Shown: piece by piece, positions 47,263 to 58,013 of the stretch
Layout of the letters: every line of letters starts with the position of its first letter
How positions within the stretch are numbered: the stretch's first letter is position 1
From: Chlorops oryzae
Lineage: Eukaryota > Arthropoda > Insecta > Diptera > Chloropidae
Assembly: GCA_020466095.1 (NCBI GenBank)
Contig: CM035806.1
Location: 160,125,167 to 160,189,166, forward strand
Direction: 5' to 3'
Length of the DNA: 64,000 nt
Translations under genes and position numbers: made by a program
Notes under the pieces: model-generated
Told to the model about the DNA's origin: nothing
Database searches by the model: none
What the model saw: the letters and a program-made list of their open reading frames with translations, nothing else

Positions 47263-48128
47263 GTAAAACAAAAAACCTTCACAAATAATTTTTATTTTTT
47301 GAGTAAAAAATAGAACTTGACAAATAATTTTTATTTTTTGATCAATAAATAAAACTCTGAGAACAACATTCAAATACTAATTTAAAAAAAATAATTTATT
47401 TCATATTGATTTTTAAATTCAAAATTCAAAAATAATAATTAATTTGGGTACCTGATTGAATTATTTATTTCAATATTTTAAGTCTGTGATAGCTATTTAT
47501 ATTTACATAGCAGTTCCGCATATTTCATGTGGGTATTGTAAAAGCGTGCATGCCGACAATTTTCATGTTACTCCTACATAGAAAATCACCCTACATTAAC
47601 AACAAGCATTTTATGCTCATCAATGAGGATAAAACGCTTCGGCTACATAAGCAATCGAAGCAGAAAACGAATTTTCAATTTTCTGGTCGTCAAAAACTTG
47701 CAAGCACTCATCATAAACACAAAAACAGGATTGTCCTTTCAAATCAATAAGTTTGAAGAAACCGAATAACAAATCGAATGAGTAAAAACGAGAGGTCCGA
47801 TTTTGTTGTTCTTCACTTTCGCTTTTGTGATTTTTTGCGAAAATCCAAAAATTCGCGTTCTTCACGCATTTTTTCAAATCAATGCGTGCGAACAGTTAGG
47901 CAATAGAAACTCTATTTGCGGGAAAGAGAGGTTCGATCTTTGTTGACATTTTTTTCAAAAATCTCGTTTGTGTTCCTTCGACTGTTTTGTTTTGGTCGAA
48001 CTTGTTTTTGCTCGGTCGAACTTTACCTATACAACCCGAATCCAACCAAGGCGCTAATCGTTCATCATGAAAAATTTCCCTTGAAGCGCCATTATGAATA
48101 TGGGAACTCTTTAGATTCTATACTCTTT
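47263..48128. other. EFL1 intron, non-genic
   Basis: AT-rich with TTATTTTTTGA repeats at 47285-47345. Open frames at 47529-47877 overlap on both strands and lack domains. Confidence 0.4.
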
Positions 48129-48322
48129 GCTTCCGGATTCTAGTGTTACTTTTATCTTATACGCATGTACCAGAGTACGACGCACAGTGTAACGATCCCA
48201 TATGTATACATGAAATCATTGCAAGAGAGTTAAGTAATAAGAAATTTTGAAAAAATCGTCCAAAATTTTTTTTATTTATTTTTATTATTTTATTGAATTT
48301 TAATTATATGCAATCTGTCTTA
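48129..48322 (+). repeat. Direct repeat D, copy 2
   Basis: Near-identical partner of 45782-45973, with a handful of substitutions and a one-base difference in the T-run. It is immediately followed by sequence that stays loosely similar (TTCAGC..TTGG..ACTTATTC). Confidence 0.8.
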
Positions 48323-48412
48323 GTTAGACATTCAGCATTTGGTCTATAGATACTTATTCAAAGTTAACAGTTATGGATAATCCACATTTAAAGTATCCAT
48401 ATATACAACTAC

Positions 48413-48700
48413 ATATCGTCGTTGCGACTGCAAAAGCGGGTAACATCAATCTGCAATACCGCGTATTTACATAATTCGCAAACTGATATATCGTGCTATT
48501 GCCATCTGATTGTATATGGGAACCTAATTTAGCTCACGCCATTTGAATTAGCCAATAAGGACCGTCCATTTCAACGTCTAAGCAAAACGGCGTATTAGTT
48601 CTTGAGATGTATTTGGCACGATATTTCGTGTTTGCGACTTTTGTAAATACGCGGTATTGCAGATTGATGTTACGCGCTTTTGCAGTCGCAACGACGATAT
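48413..48700. mobile_element. MITE with ~85-bp inverted repeats
   Basis: The left arm starts ATATCGTCGTTGCGACTGCA and runs through AAAGCGGGTAACATCAATCT and GCAATACCGCGTATTTACA. The right arm (about 48615-48700) is the reverse complement with few mismatches. The loop is about 120 bp and non-coding. No clear duplication was defined. Confidence 0.85.
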
Positions 48701-50331
48701 ATTCTTATATTATAGAGTGTTTTAGTCTATTTCATATTTTAGATGCTAAGCACTTCTTATTGTCAAATGGAAGATCAAGTAAATGATAGCGTTTTAGTCG
48801 TTTTATTTCAAAAATGTCATCGAGTGAGCATAGAGCCAAAAAATTCGTATGGTTACTAAATCAGTTAAGATAGTTTTCACTAAGCCTTGTAATTTCTTTC
48901 TTAACGCTAGGCATTTTTAGATCGCTATGCACCGTAACGCGTAACGCAGTAATGCATACGACCTCATATACCATCCTAGTATACGTTTCTTCGAGCGTGG
49001 CCGTTTTGTAGAGTGAACCCCTACCACCATCACATAAAGTAAGCTATTGGTGAGCTACAATCCCGTATACCTTGTACCTATTAATATTCAGGTCGCTTAC
49101 AGTCTCGTATACTTTGTAGGTGGTCGGAACTGTTGGCCGCTGGGATGTATCTCTTTATTTATTAAATTCTCTCGAAAAGAACAGAAATGACACTCATTTA
49201 AAAATCGTCTTAAATGCCAGTGAATTGGAATTAAATTTTTTAATTATTTCTTTCATCACTTTTTTCCACTTTAGTCGCGGACGCTACACCGTGCGACTCA
49301 ACCCGCCTGAGATAGCTTACCGCAAGGGTAACTCTCCTTTCTCAGGTAGCTGTCAAAACGGGCCAGATGAAAGAATGGCTCAGAAAATGGGTACACGGGT
49401 GAAAACAAACATGGCCGGTGTTTTAAAGAGGGCTCCTGCCAGTTTTAACGATAGCCAATGCTACATAGAAAACTTTTTTTTACATCCTAAGTTCATTACG
49501 TGAATCTCTCCCTGGTCCAAAAACGTCGGTTTATAGGTATGTATGTATGTGTATATTCCGCGTCCAACGTAGGGTGTTATTAGTGAACGAAGCTTGCGTT
49601 GCAGCTAGAAAGATTCGTTCTTGACTAATGATTGTCTTTGGAGGAATTTTTGTGTGTACAAGTTACCAGACCATGTTATGACTAACCCAAAACAAATGGC
49701 CAACAAAATGGTAGATTTCTGCTTCCCTTTTCGAAAAGGTATTAATCTGTTCAGAACGTAGTAATCTACTTCGATAAGGATACGTTAGCGTGTTTGTTCG
49801 TTCTCGCATGTGTGTGTGTGTGTGTGTGGTGGTTACATATGTAGTTTGCTTTTTACCTTGTCAAATGCAGCTTATTTTTAGCATTTCAATGTTATCTTCG
49901 TTCGTTCGGTCTCCGTTTCGGAACGTGTTCGGTCCGTCCGTCCATTCGTCCGTCTGTCCATCATTCCGACCGTTGGTTGGTATTGTCTGTTCGTTGAGTC
50001 TTCGTAATAGACACTTGTTCATTTTGGCTTGGCTCGTTTTTTTTTTTTTTTTTTTTTTTGTATTTTTTGTTTTTGCGTTTTCTGCTTTGTTGTTGTTAGT
50101 GTTGTTTTCGTTATTGCTTTTCTTTTTTTTTCGTCTGTTGGGCATGCTGTCAAAATGACGGTCGTTCTCGAGTTCCCGATAATAATCTCGGCGTATTTCG
50201 GTAGCCGCTGCGTAAATTACGCTCGAAATCACGACGACGTTTCTTAATCTGTTTATGTCACGTCGTTAATTTTTTCTCTGTTTTCCTTCTTTTCGTTTTT
50301 ATTGCTTTCTTATTAAGTATTTCAAGAAAAA

Positions 50332-50364
<33 letters not shown>

Positions 50365-50400
50365 ACTTTAAACATCACGAAGGCCTTAGTTGGTGTCTTT
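48701..50400. other. EFL1 intron, non-genic, one unassigned frame
   Basis: A plus-strand frame at 49120-49503 becomes GC-richer from 49274 (RGRYTVRLNPPEIAYRKG) but is unrecognised and non-ATG. (TG)n at 49808-49829, (CCGT)n-like run at 49935-49965, poly-T at 50038-50059 and poly-A at about 50332-50362. Confidence 0.35.
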
Positions 50401-50970
50401 TTATACCCGACACACTCTGTATCGAGGGTATATTGCGTTTGTGTGGTTGTGTGTAACACCCTGAACCAGTCGAGATAGACCATACAAAATATAAGCATAT
50501 AGAAATGATCATGATCACCAAGAGATTGCAGATTAGCCATGTCCGCTGTCGTGTGCCGCTGTTTGTATTGAGTTTTCTTATCCAAGGAAGTATGAGTTTG
50601 ACTTGGTATGCGTACTAACATGCAAAGAAGCAACAAGTTCGAAATGCCCGTCGGTACATTTTTATAGGGTACCATCATACGGGTCTGTACAAAAGATCGC
50701 AAAGACTGCTATCTTGTACTTGTTCTGAAATATTTCAACGAAATTTAGAATTTGAGCGTATGTTTTAGCCTCCGATTAGAATTTAAAAAAAAAGGAAAAG
50801 TGGGCATGGAAAAGGGGCGGTTTTAATAAAGAAATTTAACAAAATTCGGCATATGGGCCCCTTATGTACTTAAACACCTCTTGATTTATACAAAATTATT
50901 TGAACTTGTGTGTCTGTGTCGGGTATTTTATTATCAGGCTCGCCTGACTATAACACCCTTTTTTTTTCTT
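50401..50970 (+). mobile_element. HINE (DINE-1-like) subfamily 1
   Basis: 5' TTATACCCGACACACTCTGT, interior landmarks GTAACACCCTGAACCAGTCG, CACCAAGAGATTGCAG and AGTGGGCATGGAAAAGGGGC, and 3' TGTGTCGGGTATTTTATTAT with the CAGGCTCGCCTG hairpin and ACTATAACACCC. It is about 570 bp and more eroded in its middle than the 33.4-kb copy. Confidence 0.8.
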
Positions 50971-51896
50971 ATTTTTTTTCTTGAGATATAAGAACCGCAA
51001 ATGCATATTTTATTCACCTATATATGGCTATGTTCAGATACGAGTACTCATGACTTATTTTTGGTTGTTTATTTTTCGTTGGTGTTACAACAACTTCGGT
51101 TGAGGTGAGTGTGTTTACCTTCAGTAGTCGGTACAGTACGTCTTCGTGATAGCGATATATATTCTACAGTCAGTAGTTCACCATTTAATTGGGACATCTC
51201 GTAAGTAGTTGGTTATTTGTTTTATTGCTGAAGTACACCGAGTAAACAATTAGCGAAGTCATAAGCCCCAGCATCGTCTTACAGCGCGCTCAATTCCAGT
51301 TATACTTAAAAAGCTTCTTCTTAATCATCCTGCTAGTGTTACATACATGTAAAAATTATTTATTATCCATCCGTTTGGAACGGCAATAGTGTAGCGCTAA
51401 GATCATTTGAGAATTGTATTTCGGAAATTCAGCTTTCACATTACATGAGAATTATATCTCCCCATATGCTTAGCCTTCTTGTTGGACCTGCGCATAGAAA
51501 AAGTTTTAGTTTTTCTATTCCATTGTCTTTAAATCGAGCCAGCATCAATATTCTTTCGATATGTTACAACAAATGTGACCAAACAATAAGACCGCTTCCG
51601 TTCTAAAGCGCAAATAAAACGAAAATGGCACTTGAGTTTTATTTGAATTTAAATCTTTGTGTATTCATCTTGCTGACCATGCTTTAAGTGGAGTTCAGAT
51701 GACTTGAGTGGAGTGGAAATGAGTTGGGTTCAGATTCTTGCCAAGCCTACTTACCTATCTACCTGCCTACCTAAAAATTTTTGTGCTTGCCGTTCTAACT
51801 TACCCCGGTGTGGATCCAGAGGAAATTTCCCGCCCTTCTAGGCAAAATGCCAAACAAATCAACACCAAACCTTTGAAGTTGCAAACTTGTATCTTA
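50971..51896. other. EFL1 intron, non-genic
   Basis: No repeat or coding signal could be supported. (CTAC)-type short runs near 51752-51772. Confidence 0.4.
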
Positions 51897-52354
51897 TAGG
51901 GCATTTACATATACGTTTTAGCGCTACTCGTTTAAGCTAAAACGACTAAGTCAAAACGGGGTGTTTACATATGCACATGTCGTTTTGTCATTTTGTAATT
52001 ATCTTTTGTTTGCTTAACACGTGAAATATGAGTGAATATTGTAATTTAGAATAGAAGCAATTATTGAAAATGCGTTCGTTTTCTACATTGATTAGGGAAA
52101 CAACCTCAAATTTTTTCAAAATAGGAATTTCAATGACCATATGTTTTGCAGTTTTATAGTGATGACACTCAGATTTCGATATTTTTAGCAGTTATAAGCA
52201 GGATTTATCTTAATTAGCTACTTGTTTTAAATTAAAACAGGAAAGTTTCTCGTTTTAGTTTTGTACGATAAAACGGGAAAAATCTAAGTTGTTTTAGTGC
52301 TAAAACGGGCAAAGTTGATAAAACGCGAATAAAATGGCATATGTAAACGGCCTA
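51897..52354. mobile_element. MITE with imperfect inverted repeats
   Basis: The left end TAGGGCATTTACATATACGT and right end, inward, TAGGCCGTTTACATATGCCA match over about 20 bp with several mismatches. AAAACG/CGTTTT words recur inside in both orientations (for example 51917, 51949, 52245 and 52318). It is non-coding, about 458 bp. Confidence 0.65.
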
Positions 52355-53086
52355 TTATGTTAATAAAATTAAATTTAATTAGATTAAATTCAATTCAATT
52401 CAATTAAACAAAACACTCTATCCATATGTGTTGGATAAGTTCTGTTTTTTTGTTTTGTCACTTAGAGCCCTTTTAGACTACCGCCTGGATCCACACCTGA
52501 ATTCAACTCCATCTCATGTGCTGCTTCTGATCTACCTGCTCGATTGTCAGGCTAAATGGAGCGCGCTCAACGTCTGCTGTGCACGCTTCTGAATCTTTCG
52601 TTAACTCATGCGCCCATTTGGAGGTGTAAAAAACCGGAATACTTTGTTGCTTCGTCGTAGCAGCTTCTTGAATGGCAGCCAAACGAGCAAATAAACTGAC
52701 TGATAGGCCTGCAGCAAGACAGCCAGGCAGCCAGGCAGTCAGGCATACGGACAGACAGTTTTGACACTCAAATTCGTGCAAGAATAGCTTAAGAGCACTG
52801 GCGGAATACGAATGGGTCCAGGCATTCAAACCGCGATACTTGTGGTCATTGGCATGATGGCGCACGTGACAGTCGTACGATTTTATTGCCAAAGATGAAA
52901 AAAATCAAGACACGGATCAGTTTTTGTCCTTACCAAACTTATCTGAGAGTGCCTCAGTAGAACTTTAACTACTGTAAGATCTAGGATCACAGAATACGGT
53001 GCCGTCTATTTTTTCTCAACATACATACATACATACATACCTATTAAAACACAAAAGTACTCGAATATGGACTTAGGTTTTATACC
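52355..53086. other. EFL1 intron; unassigned GC-richer open frame
   Basis: A minus-strand frame at 52503-52892 has fairly balanced codons (HVRHHANDHKYRGLNAWTHS) and no internal stops over about 129 codons, but no ATG, domain or convincing splice sites. Its middle is a (CAGGCAGC)n run at 52720-52760. Left as possible but unsupported coding. (CATA)n at 53020-53042. Confidence 0.3.
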
Positions 53087-53087
53087 C

Positions 53088-53966
53088 GACACACTCTGTG
53101 TCGAGGGTATATTGCGTTTGTGTAGTTGTGTGTTAACACCCAGAACCAGTCGAAATAGACCATACAAAATATATATAGAAATTATCAGAATCACCAGGAG
53201 ATTTAGCATGTCCATCTGCCTATCCGTCTGTTCGTCTGTTTGGATAGAGTTTTCTTATCGAAGGAGTTGAGCTATCTCTTTGGTATGCGTACTCACAGGC
53301 ACACGAGCAAGAACATGTTCGAGAATGGACCCGATCGGACCATTTTTAGGGGTACCTCCAGTACTAGGGTCTGTTATGAAAACCACAAAAACTGCTCTTA
53401 AATCGAAGTTTTCCAAGATATTTTGATGAAATTCAAAATTTGAACATTTTTAAGGCAAGTACTGTGATTTACAGAAATTTGGAAAAGTGGGCGTGGCAGA
53501 AGGGCGTTTTTCGAAAATTGCCTCCTACACCCGAAATGCAAATGGGAGTTGAACGAAATTTGGCACTTATGCTTCCTTTGTAGCCTTTAACATCATCTCC
53601 AAAATTTATTTTGATAGGTCCATTATTAAGGGTACCTCCGGTACAAGGTCTGTCACAAAAATCCCAAAACAGCCTCAAAATCTGACTTTTTCGAAATATT
53701 TCAATGAAACTTAGAATTTGAGGGTATTTTTAAGCCTCCGATTAGAATTCAGAAAAATTGGAATAGTGGGCGTGGCAAAGGCGTGGTTTTCATAAAGAAA
53801 TTTCACAAAAGTCGATATATGGGGCCCCTAATGGCCTTAAAATCCTGTTGAATATTCTTTCTTAGTGGTCCTTTTTTTTGGGCGTGCTTTAAAAATTATT
53901 TGAACATGTGGCTGTGTCGGGTATTTTATTGTCAGGCCCGCCTGACTATAACACCCTTACTGGTTT
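53088..53966 (+). mobile_element. HINE subfamily 1 with internal duplication
   Basis: 5' TATACCCGACACACTCTGTG and 3' TGTCGGGTATTTTATTGTCA, CAGGCCCGCCTG, ACTATAACACCCTTACT. The segment containing GGGGTACCTCCAGTACTAGG ... AGTGGGCGTGGCAGAAGGGC (about 53335-53510) recurs as GGGTACCTCCGGTACAAGG ... AGTGGGCGTGGCAAAGGCG (about 53628-53785), so this copy is about 280 bp longer than its siblings. It is non-coding. Confidence 0.8.
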
Positions 53967-55226
53967 TACGATTAATGATATGCACCAAAAAAAAAAAAAA
54001 AAATTATCAACTTTTAAATTTTCGGTTACCGCTGACGCGTATAAATATTTACACCGATTTGTATCTGGATGTACATACATCTTGGATCATCCATTTCCAA
54101 AACTTAAAGAAAGTTAATGTTTTGTGAAATTTTGAATGGAACACAACGATTGGAATACTTTTAGAGTGAATTGAGTTATGCTTTGTTTTGCTATTGAATT
54201 TTAATTCGTTCATCATAGCAGTCCATGCCGGAGTAGTTTTTCGAGTGTCTTTCGAGGATCAAAATGCCTCGCATCTACTGCTCCTTTCAGCTTGAAACCG
54301 CCGTCGATATTTTTTTGTTTTTTTGTTTTCTTCCCTTTCATTTCATGACAGTGATTTCTTTGCTCTTTACTCGTTCTTAAGGTTGTAGTCCTGCGTCTTT
54401 TGAACTTGTATCTTCGCATGCCAGAAGAAAAAGAGCAACAACAAAAACATCAGATGTAGTTGAAGTGATAAAGATCTTTTCATTCTGCCTTGCGCAGAGC
54501 CTCTGCTGTTTCGGTTGCTGCTGCTGCTGCTGGTGGTGTGCTTTGTACAGAAGGCGAGTCATCGAGCAGATGGTCAAATGGTCATTGGATACAGCCGGAA
54601 TACGATTGGCACATTTGGCACAGCGTTGCTTGATGGCGTGATGGTGTGGCGTAGTGTGGTGTGATTTGTGCGTGTTCGCTTCTTCAAAAAGGGAAACTCG
54701 AAATGAACTTAAGTGAAACGCTCAACAGGACTCACAAGTACTTTTTTTTGTACAGAAAAATGAACATATAAGGGTGTTATATCAAGACGAACTTGATATA
54801 ACAATTCCCGACATCCATACGTGTGTCACGTCGAGAACTATTCAAGATGGATCAACAAGATGTACAACTTTGAGGTCTTTGGAATTTAAAAATGAAAAAT
54901 TTCGTTGTTAAAAACAAAAACAGTTATTTTGTGCTACTTCTAGTGACATCGTTTGAATAATTGAGCACATTTTTTTTTGCAGGCCACAAGACTGCGACCA
55001 TCAAGACAAAGTATTCCTAAGGTTTTTTTGAGGCCATGAAACGCCATATCCCGGTCATGGTTTACTTTCTCTATGAAATTCTCAAATTCTTAAACTTTAA
55101 ATTTCATTGGAATATTCGGGTCCCCTAGTGCAGCACTAACGATATCTCCCATCACTTGTGATGGGGACTAACTCCTTTCCAAGCCACCAGCCATGTATTC
55201 GCCTAACGAATTTAACATGGTGATGT
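53967..55226. other. EFL1 intron, non-genic, with a HINE terminus
   Basis: At 54768-54830 the minus strand reads GATGTCGGGAATTGTTATAT, CAAG..CTTGATATAACACCC: a HINE 3' end with a different stem. (GCT)n at about 54517-54532. Overlapping frames at 54213-54577 are not called. Confidence 0.4.
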
Positions 55227-55369
55227 CATAGGCCGGGACCGGGTGGTACGATTTTATATTACCTTTCAAAGTTTGAAAATTTTTTTTGCCTGCCTAAAAA
55301 TATATTAACCTAAAATACAAAACGAAAAACAAAAATTCTTTCAACTTTATTTAAGTCACAGTCAAAATA
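55227..55369 (+). repeat. Repeat E, left part of mariner-interrupted copy
   Basis: Starts CATAGGCCGGGACCGGGTGG and matches 59771-59911 nearly base for base. It is cut by the mariner at 55370 and continues at 56658-56735. An internal TGCCTAAAAATAT and its reverse complement further on allow partial folding. Class unknown. Confidence 0.9.
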
Positions 55370-56657
55370 TTAGGTGTAGTAAAAAGAAATCCATTATTTT
55401 TGCATTAAATTGAGGGCTTTATTTAAGATAGTTAGAATGACCCGATTTAGGTCAAATATGCGCCGTTTTGTTCGATAACTTGTTGCCATTTTAAAGGTAA
55501 TTTCATTTTGCCTCTCTCATAGAAGCCCTCGTTCCTATTAGCAAAAAATTGAGACAGTCGAATTTCAGAAGCCTCTCTTGAAGCGAATGTTTCACCAGCA
55601 AAATTGTTCGCCATGGACAGGAACAGATGGTAATCACTTGGTGCCAGGTCCGGACTATAAGGTGGATGCAGAAGAACCTCCCAACCAAACTCCCGGAGCT
55701 TCTGGCGAGTCACTATCGATGTGTGTGGCCTGGCGTTGTCCTGATGGAACACAATTCCTCTCCTATTGGCCAAAGCTGGCCGCTTATGGGCGATTGCTTC
55801 CTTCAGACGGTCCAATTGTTTACAGTAGAGTTCTGAGTTAAGAGTTTTGCCGTATGGGAGCAGCTCATAGTAGATAATTCCCTGCCAATCCCACCAAACA
55901 CACAGCAAAACCTTCCTGGCCGTCAATCCTGGCTTGGCCACCGTTTCCGCCGGTTCAACGTGTTTCGACCACGACCGGTTTCGCTTGACGTTGTCGTAAG
56001 TGACCCACTTTTCATCACCAGTCACCAACCGCTTCAGAAATGGGTCGATTTTGTTGCGGTTCAGCAGCGATTCGCAGATGGAAATTCGGTCTATGAGGTT
56101 GTTTTGCGCTAACTCGTGTGGCACCCATACATCGAGCTTCTTTGTGTATCCAGCCTTATTCAAATGGTTCCAAACGGTTTTTTGTGCAATCTTTAGCTCT
56201 TTTGCAATCGAAACAGTGCTAACATGACGGTCGGACTCGATAATTTCCATGATTTTATCGACATTTTCGACAATTGGCCTTCCAGTGCGTGGTGCATCCT
56301 TGACATCGAAGTTACCGGAACGGAATCGACGAAACCAAAATTGCGCATGATTGGCTGTTACAGTATCAGGTCCATAAACGCTATTCACATTTTCAGCCGC
56401 CTGGCTTGCGTTTTCTCCCTTATCGAAGAAAAACTGTAAAATGTAGCGAATTTTCTCTTTGCTGATGTCCATCTTTGACAAGCTCTCAAACAAAACTGAA
56501 TCAATCAATCAAAAAAGTGTCAAAAAAGCTTTTTTAGTAGGAACTGTCATCTTTCTAATGCCCCCTAGCGGAACACGATCGGACTTATACAACGCGAGAT
56601 GCAGATAAATAACGCCATCTATTGGAAAAATAATGGATTTCTTTTTACTACACCTAA
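55370..56657 (-). mobile_element. Intact mariner element (DD34D)
   Basis: This 1,288-bp element has 32-bp perfect terminal inverted repeats starting TTAGGTGTAGTAAAAAGAAA. TA occurs on each side (55368-55369 and 56658-56659); the uninterrupted repeat copy at 59771 shows a single TA at this point. It carries one uninterrupted transposase gene on the minus strand, antisense to EFL1. Termini and coding sequence are both complete, so it could be active. The transposase is clearly distinct from the Himar1-like copy at 25.8 kb; subfamily (mellifera, mauritiana or vertumnana-like) is not settled. Confidence 0.97.
55447..56472 (-). CDS. mariner transposase, full length
   Basis: A 341-residue cut-and-paste transposase, the normal mariner length. 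The ATG at 56472 (MDISKEKIRY) is preferred over an upstream in-frame TTG. The N-terminal half holds two helix-turn-helix regions (FFDKGENASQAAENVNSVYG and SIAKELKIAQKTVWNHLNKA) that bind the terminal repeats, then the WVPHEL linker motif. The DDE domain follows with catalytic aspartates in VTGDEKW, FHQDNARPH and YSPDLAPSDYHLF; 34 residues separate the last two. No stop or frameshift is present. It lies inside the last EFL1 intron in antisense; its own short flanks (185 bp upstream) would have to hold its promoter. Confidence 0.97.
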   Translation of the reverse strand: MDISKEKIRYILQFFFDKGENASQAAENVNSVYGPDTVTANHAQFWFRRFRSGNFDVKDAPRTGRPIVENVDKIMEIIESDRHVSTVSIAKELKIAQKTVWNHLNKAGYTKKLDVWVPHELAQNNLIDRISICESLLNRNKIDPFLKRLVTGDEKWVTYDNVKRNRSWSKHVEPAETVAKPGLTARKVLLCVWWDWQGIIYYELLPYGKTLNSELYCKQLDRLKEAIAHKRPALANRRGIVFHQDNARPHTSIVTRQKLREFGWEVLLHPPYSPDLAPSDYHLFLSMANNFAGETFASREASEIRLSQFFANRNEGFYERGKMKLPLKWQQVIEQNGAYLT

Positions 56658-56735
56658 TATACTGAGTAAATTTAAATAAATTCAAAAAAATTCATAGCAT
56701 ATTTTTAGGCACGCTTTTTTAAAAGTTTATACTTA
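56658..56735 (+). repeat. Repeat E, right part of mariner-interrupted copy
   Basis: TACTGAGTAAATTTAAATAA and the following sequence to GTTTATACTTA correspond to 59912-59989. Together with 55227-55369 it reconstitutes one copy once the mariner and one TA are removed. Confidence 0.9.
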
Positions 56736-56747
56736 GGGGCTCGCCTC

Positions 56748-56857
56748 AGTTCTGTCAGAAATGAAACAGAAATGAGAAACTTCATATAAAAAAACGCTTC
56801 AGAAAATTTCTGATTCATTTCTGAAGCGTTTTTTTATATGAAGTTTTTCATTTCTGT
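56748..56857. mobile_element. Foldback MITE, family A, copy 2
   Basis: Nearly the same palindrome as 204-329: AGAAACTTCATATAAAAAAA, CGCTTCAGAAA, short loop, then the reverse. It begins about 12 bp after repeat E ends. Confidence 0.8.
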
Positions 56858-57275
56858 AAAATTCAAACATGTTTTCAATAGAAAAATTTAAAAAGACCAG
56901 CCCAGCCTTGCCAAAGAAAAAAAAGCGAGGTGGAAAAAACAGTGAATTTCAATGTATAAATCCCATATATTTGATACTGACGCTTACGTTATTCTTGAAT
57001 TGTAGAGCTTTTTTATTTGATAAAGGACAATGGGCATTCTGTCCTATGAGCGGCCATGGATGACACTAGTATCATTCGAAAGAGGAGTCAATATAGATTT
57101 TTTTTTGTTCTGGAACTATTATAAAATTTTGTTTAGGAGCTGAGTTATATGCGTGTTTATATTATATATTTATATAATAATATTAGCATCGCGTAACTCA
57201 TAATATATGTTCAGTAGGTAGTATGCTCTGTTTTACTTTATAAACTTGAACATAAATCACATTTCGTTAATTATA
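56858..57275. other. EFL1 intron, AT-rich
   Basis: A 64-codon frame at 56869-57063 (Lys-rich start, then hydrophobic) is adjacent to other possible remnants of a repeat-encoded protein; its reality is doubtful. Confidence 0.3.
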
Positions 57276-57422
57276 ATGGCAGAAAGTCGTGAACCGTGTG
57301 TTTTGTGTAGTAGCAGAGAAGCAATACAAAACTATTATTGTAGTTGCCTTAGTGGCAGGTGCACGGTGGGATGTTGGACTCATGTAATGGGATATTCTTT
57401 TACCAGCAGACTTTTTAAATAG
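57276..57422 (+). CDS. Small Cys-rich open frame, doubtful
   Basis: An ATG-initiated 48-codon frame begins MAESREPCVLCSSREAIQN and continues with YYCSCLSGRCTVGC. The six cysteines in CxxC/CxC spacing could chelate zinc. It lies 590 bp from the transposon-like frame at 58014-58679 on the other strand. It may be a fragment of a mobile-element protein or chance. No homologue is recognised. Confidence 0.25.
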   Translation: MAESREPCVLCSSREAIQNYYCSCLSGRCTVGCWTHVMGYSFTSRLFK

Positions 57423-58013
57423 TTTTGTTATTGATGATGATTGATGAATATTGTTTTAGTTGTAAGCTATTTTAATAAAATATTTGGCAAAATACTTTAT
57501 TTTGTTTTAACTGTTTAACATACCAATATACAGTTATATTGCCTTATACTATCTTTCTAAGATTGTTATTCTAATTTTTTTTTTCATGTAATGGCTCTTT
57601 TCATGTCCATAACTTTTTTCTAAATTAAACCACAGTAATAACCTCTCGTATTCGCATTGGACACATAATAATATAATAGAAAACTCATAGCTTATCGATG
57701 GCTGCACATAGGACAGGCACCATACAAATTTGCCCATTATCGTTTCAAAGGAATAAACTCACAATTAAATTTCTTTGCGTTTTTAACGTTCATATAAGGT
57801 GTAGTAAAAAGATATATAGCTTATTAAGCCATATAAAACTTGTAGTTATAATGCATATATCATCTAAATTAAAGAACAAAGTATTATTTGAAAGGTAATT
57901 AAGTTGAGTTTATTCTATTGGTTTTATTTTTAAGAGATATTAAATTTTTACTTATGCTTTTTTAAGTGCAGCTATGTATACATATACATTTTTATTTAAA
58001 TTTATTCTAAGAT
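57423..58013. other. EFL1 intron, AT-rich
   Basis: Contains at 57797-57812 a 16-bp match (AGGTGTAGTAAAAAGA) to the terminus of the intact mariner, without a partner end. Nothing else. Confidence 0.4.
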
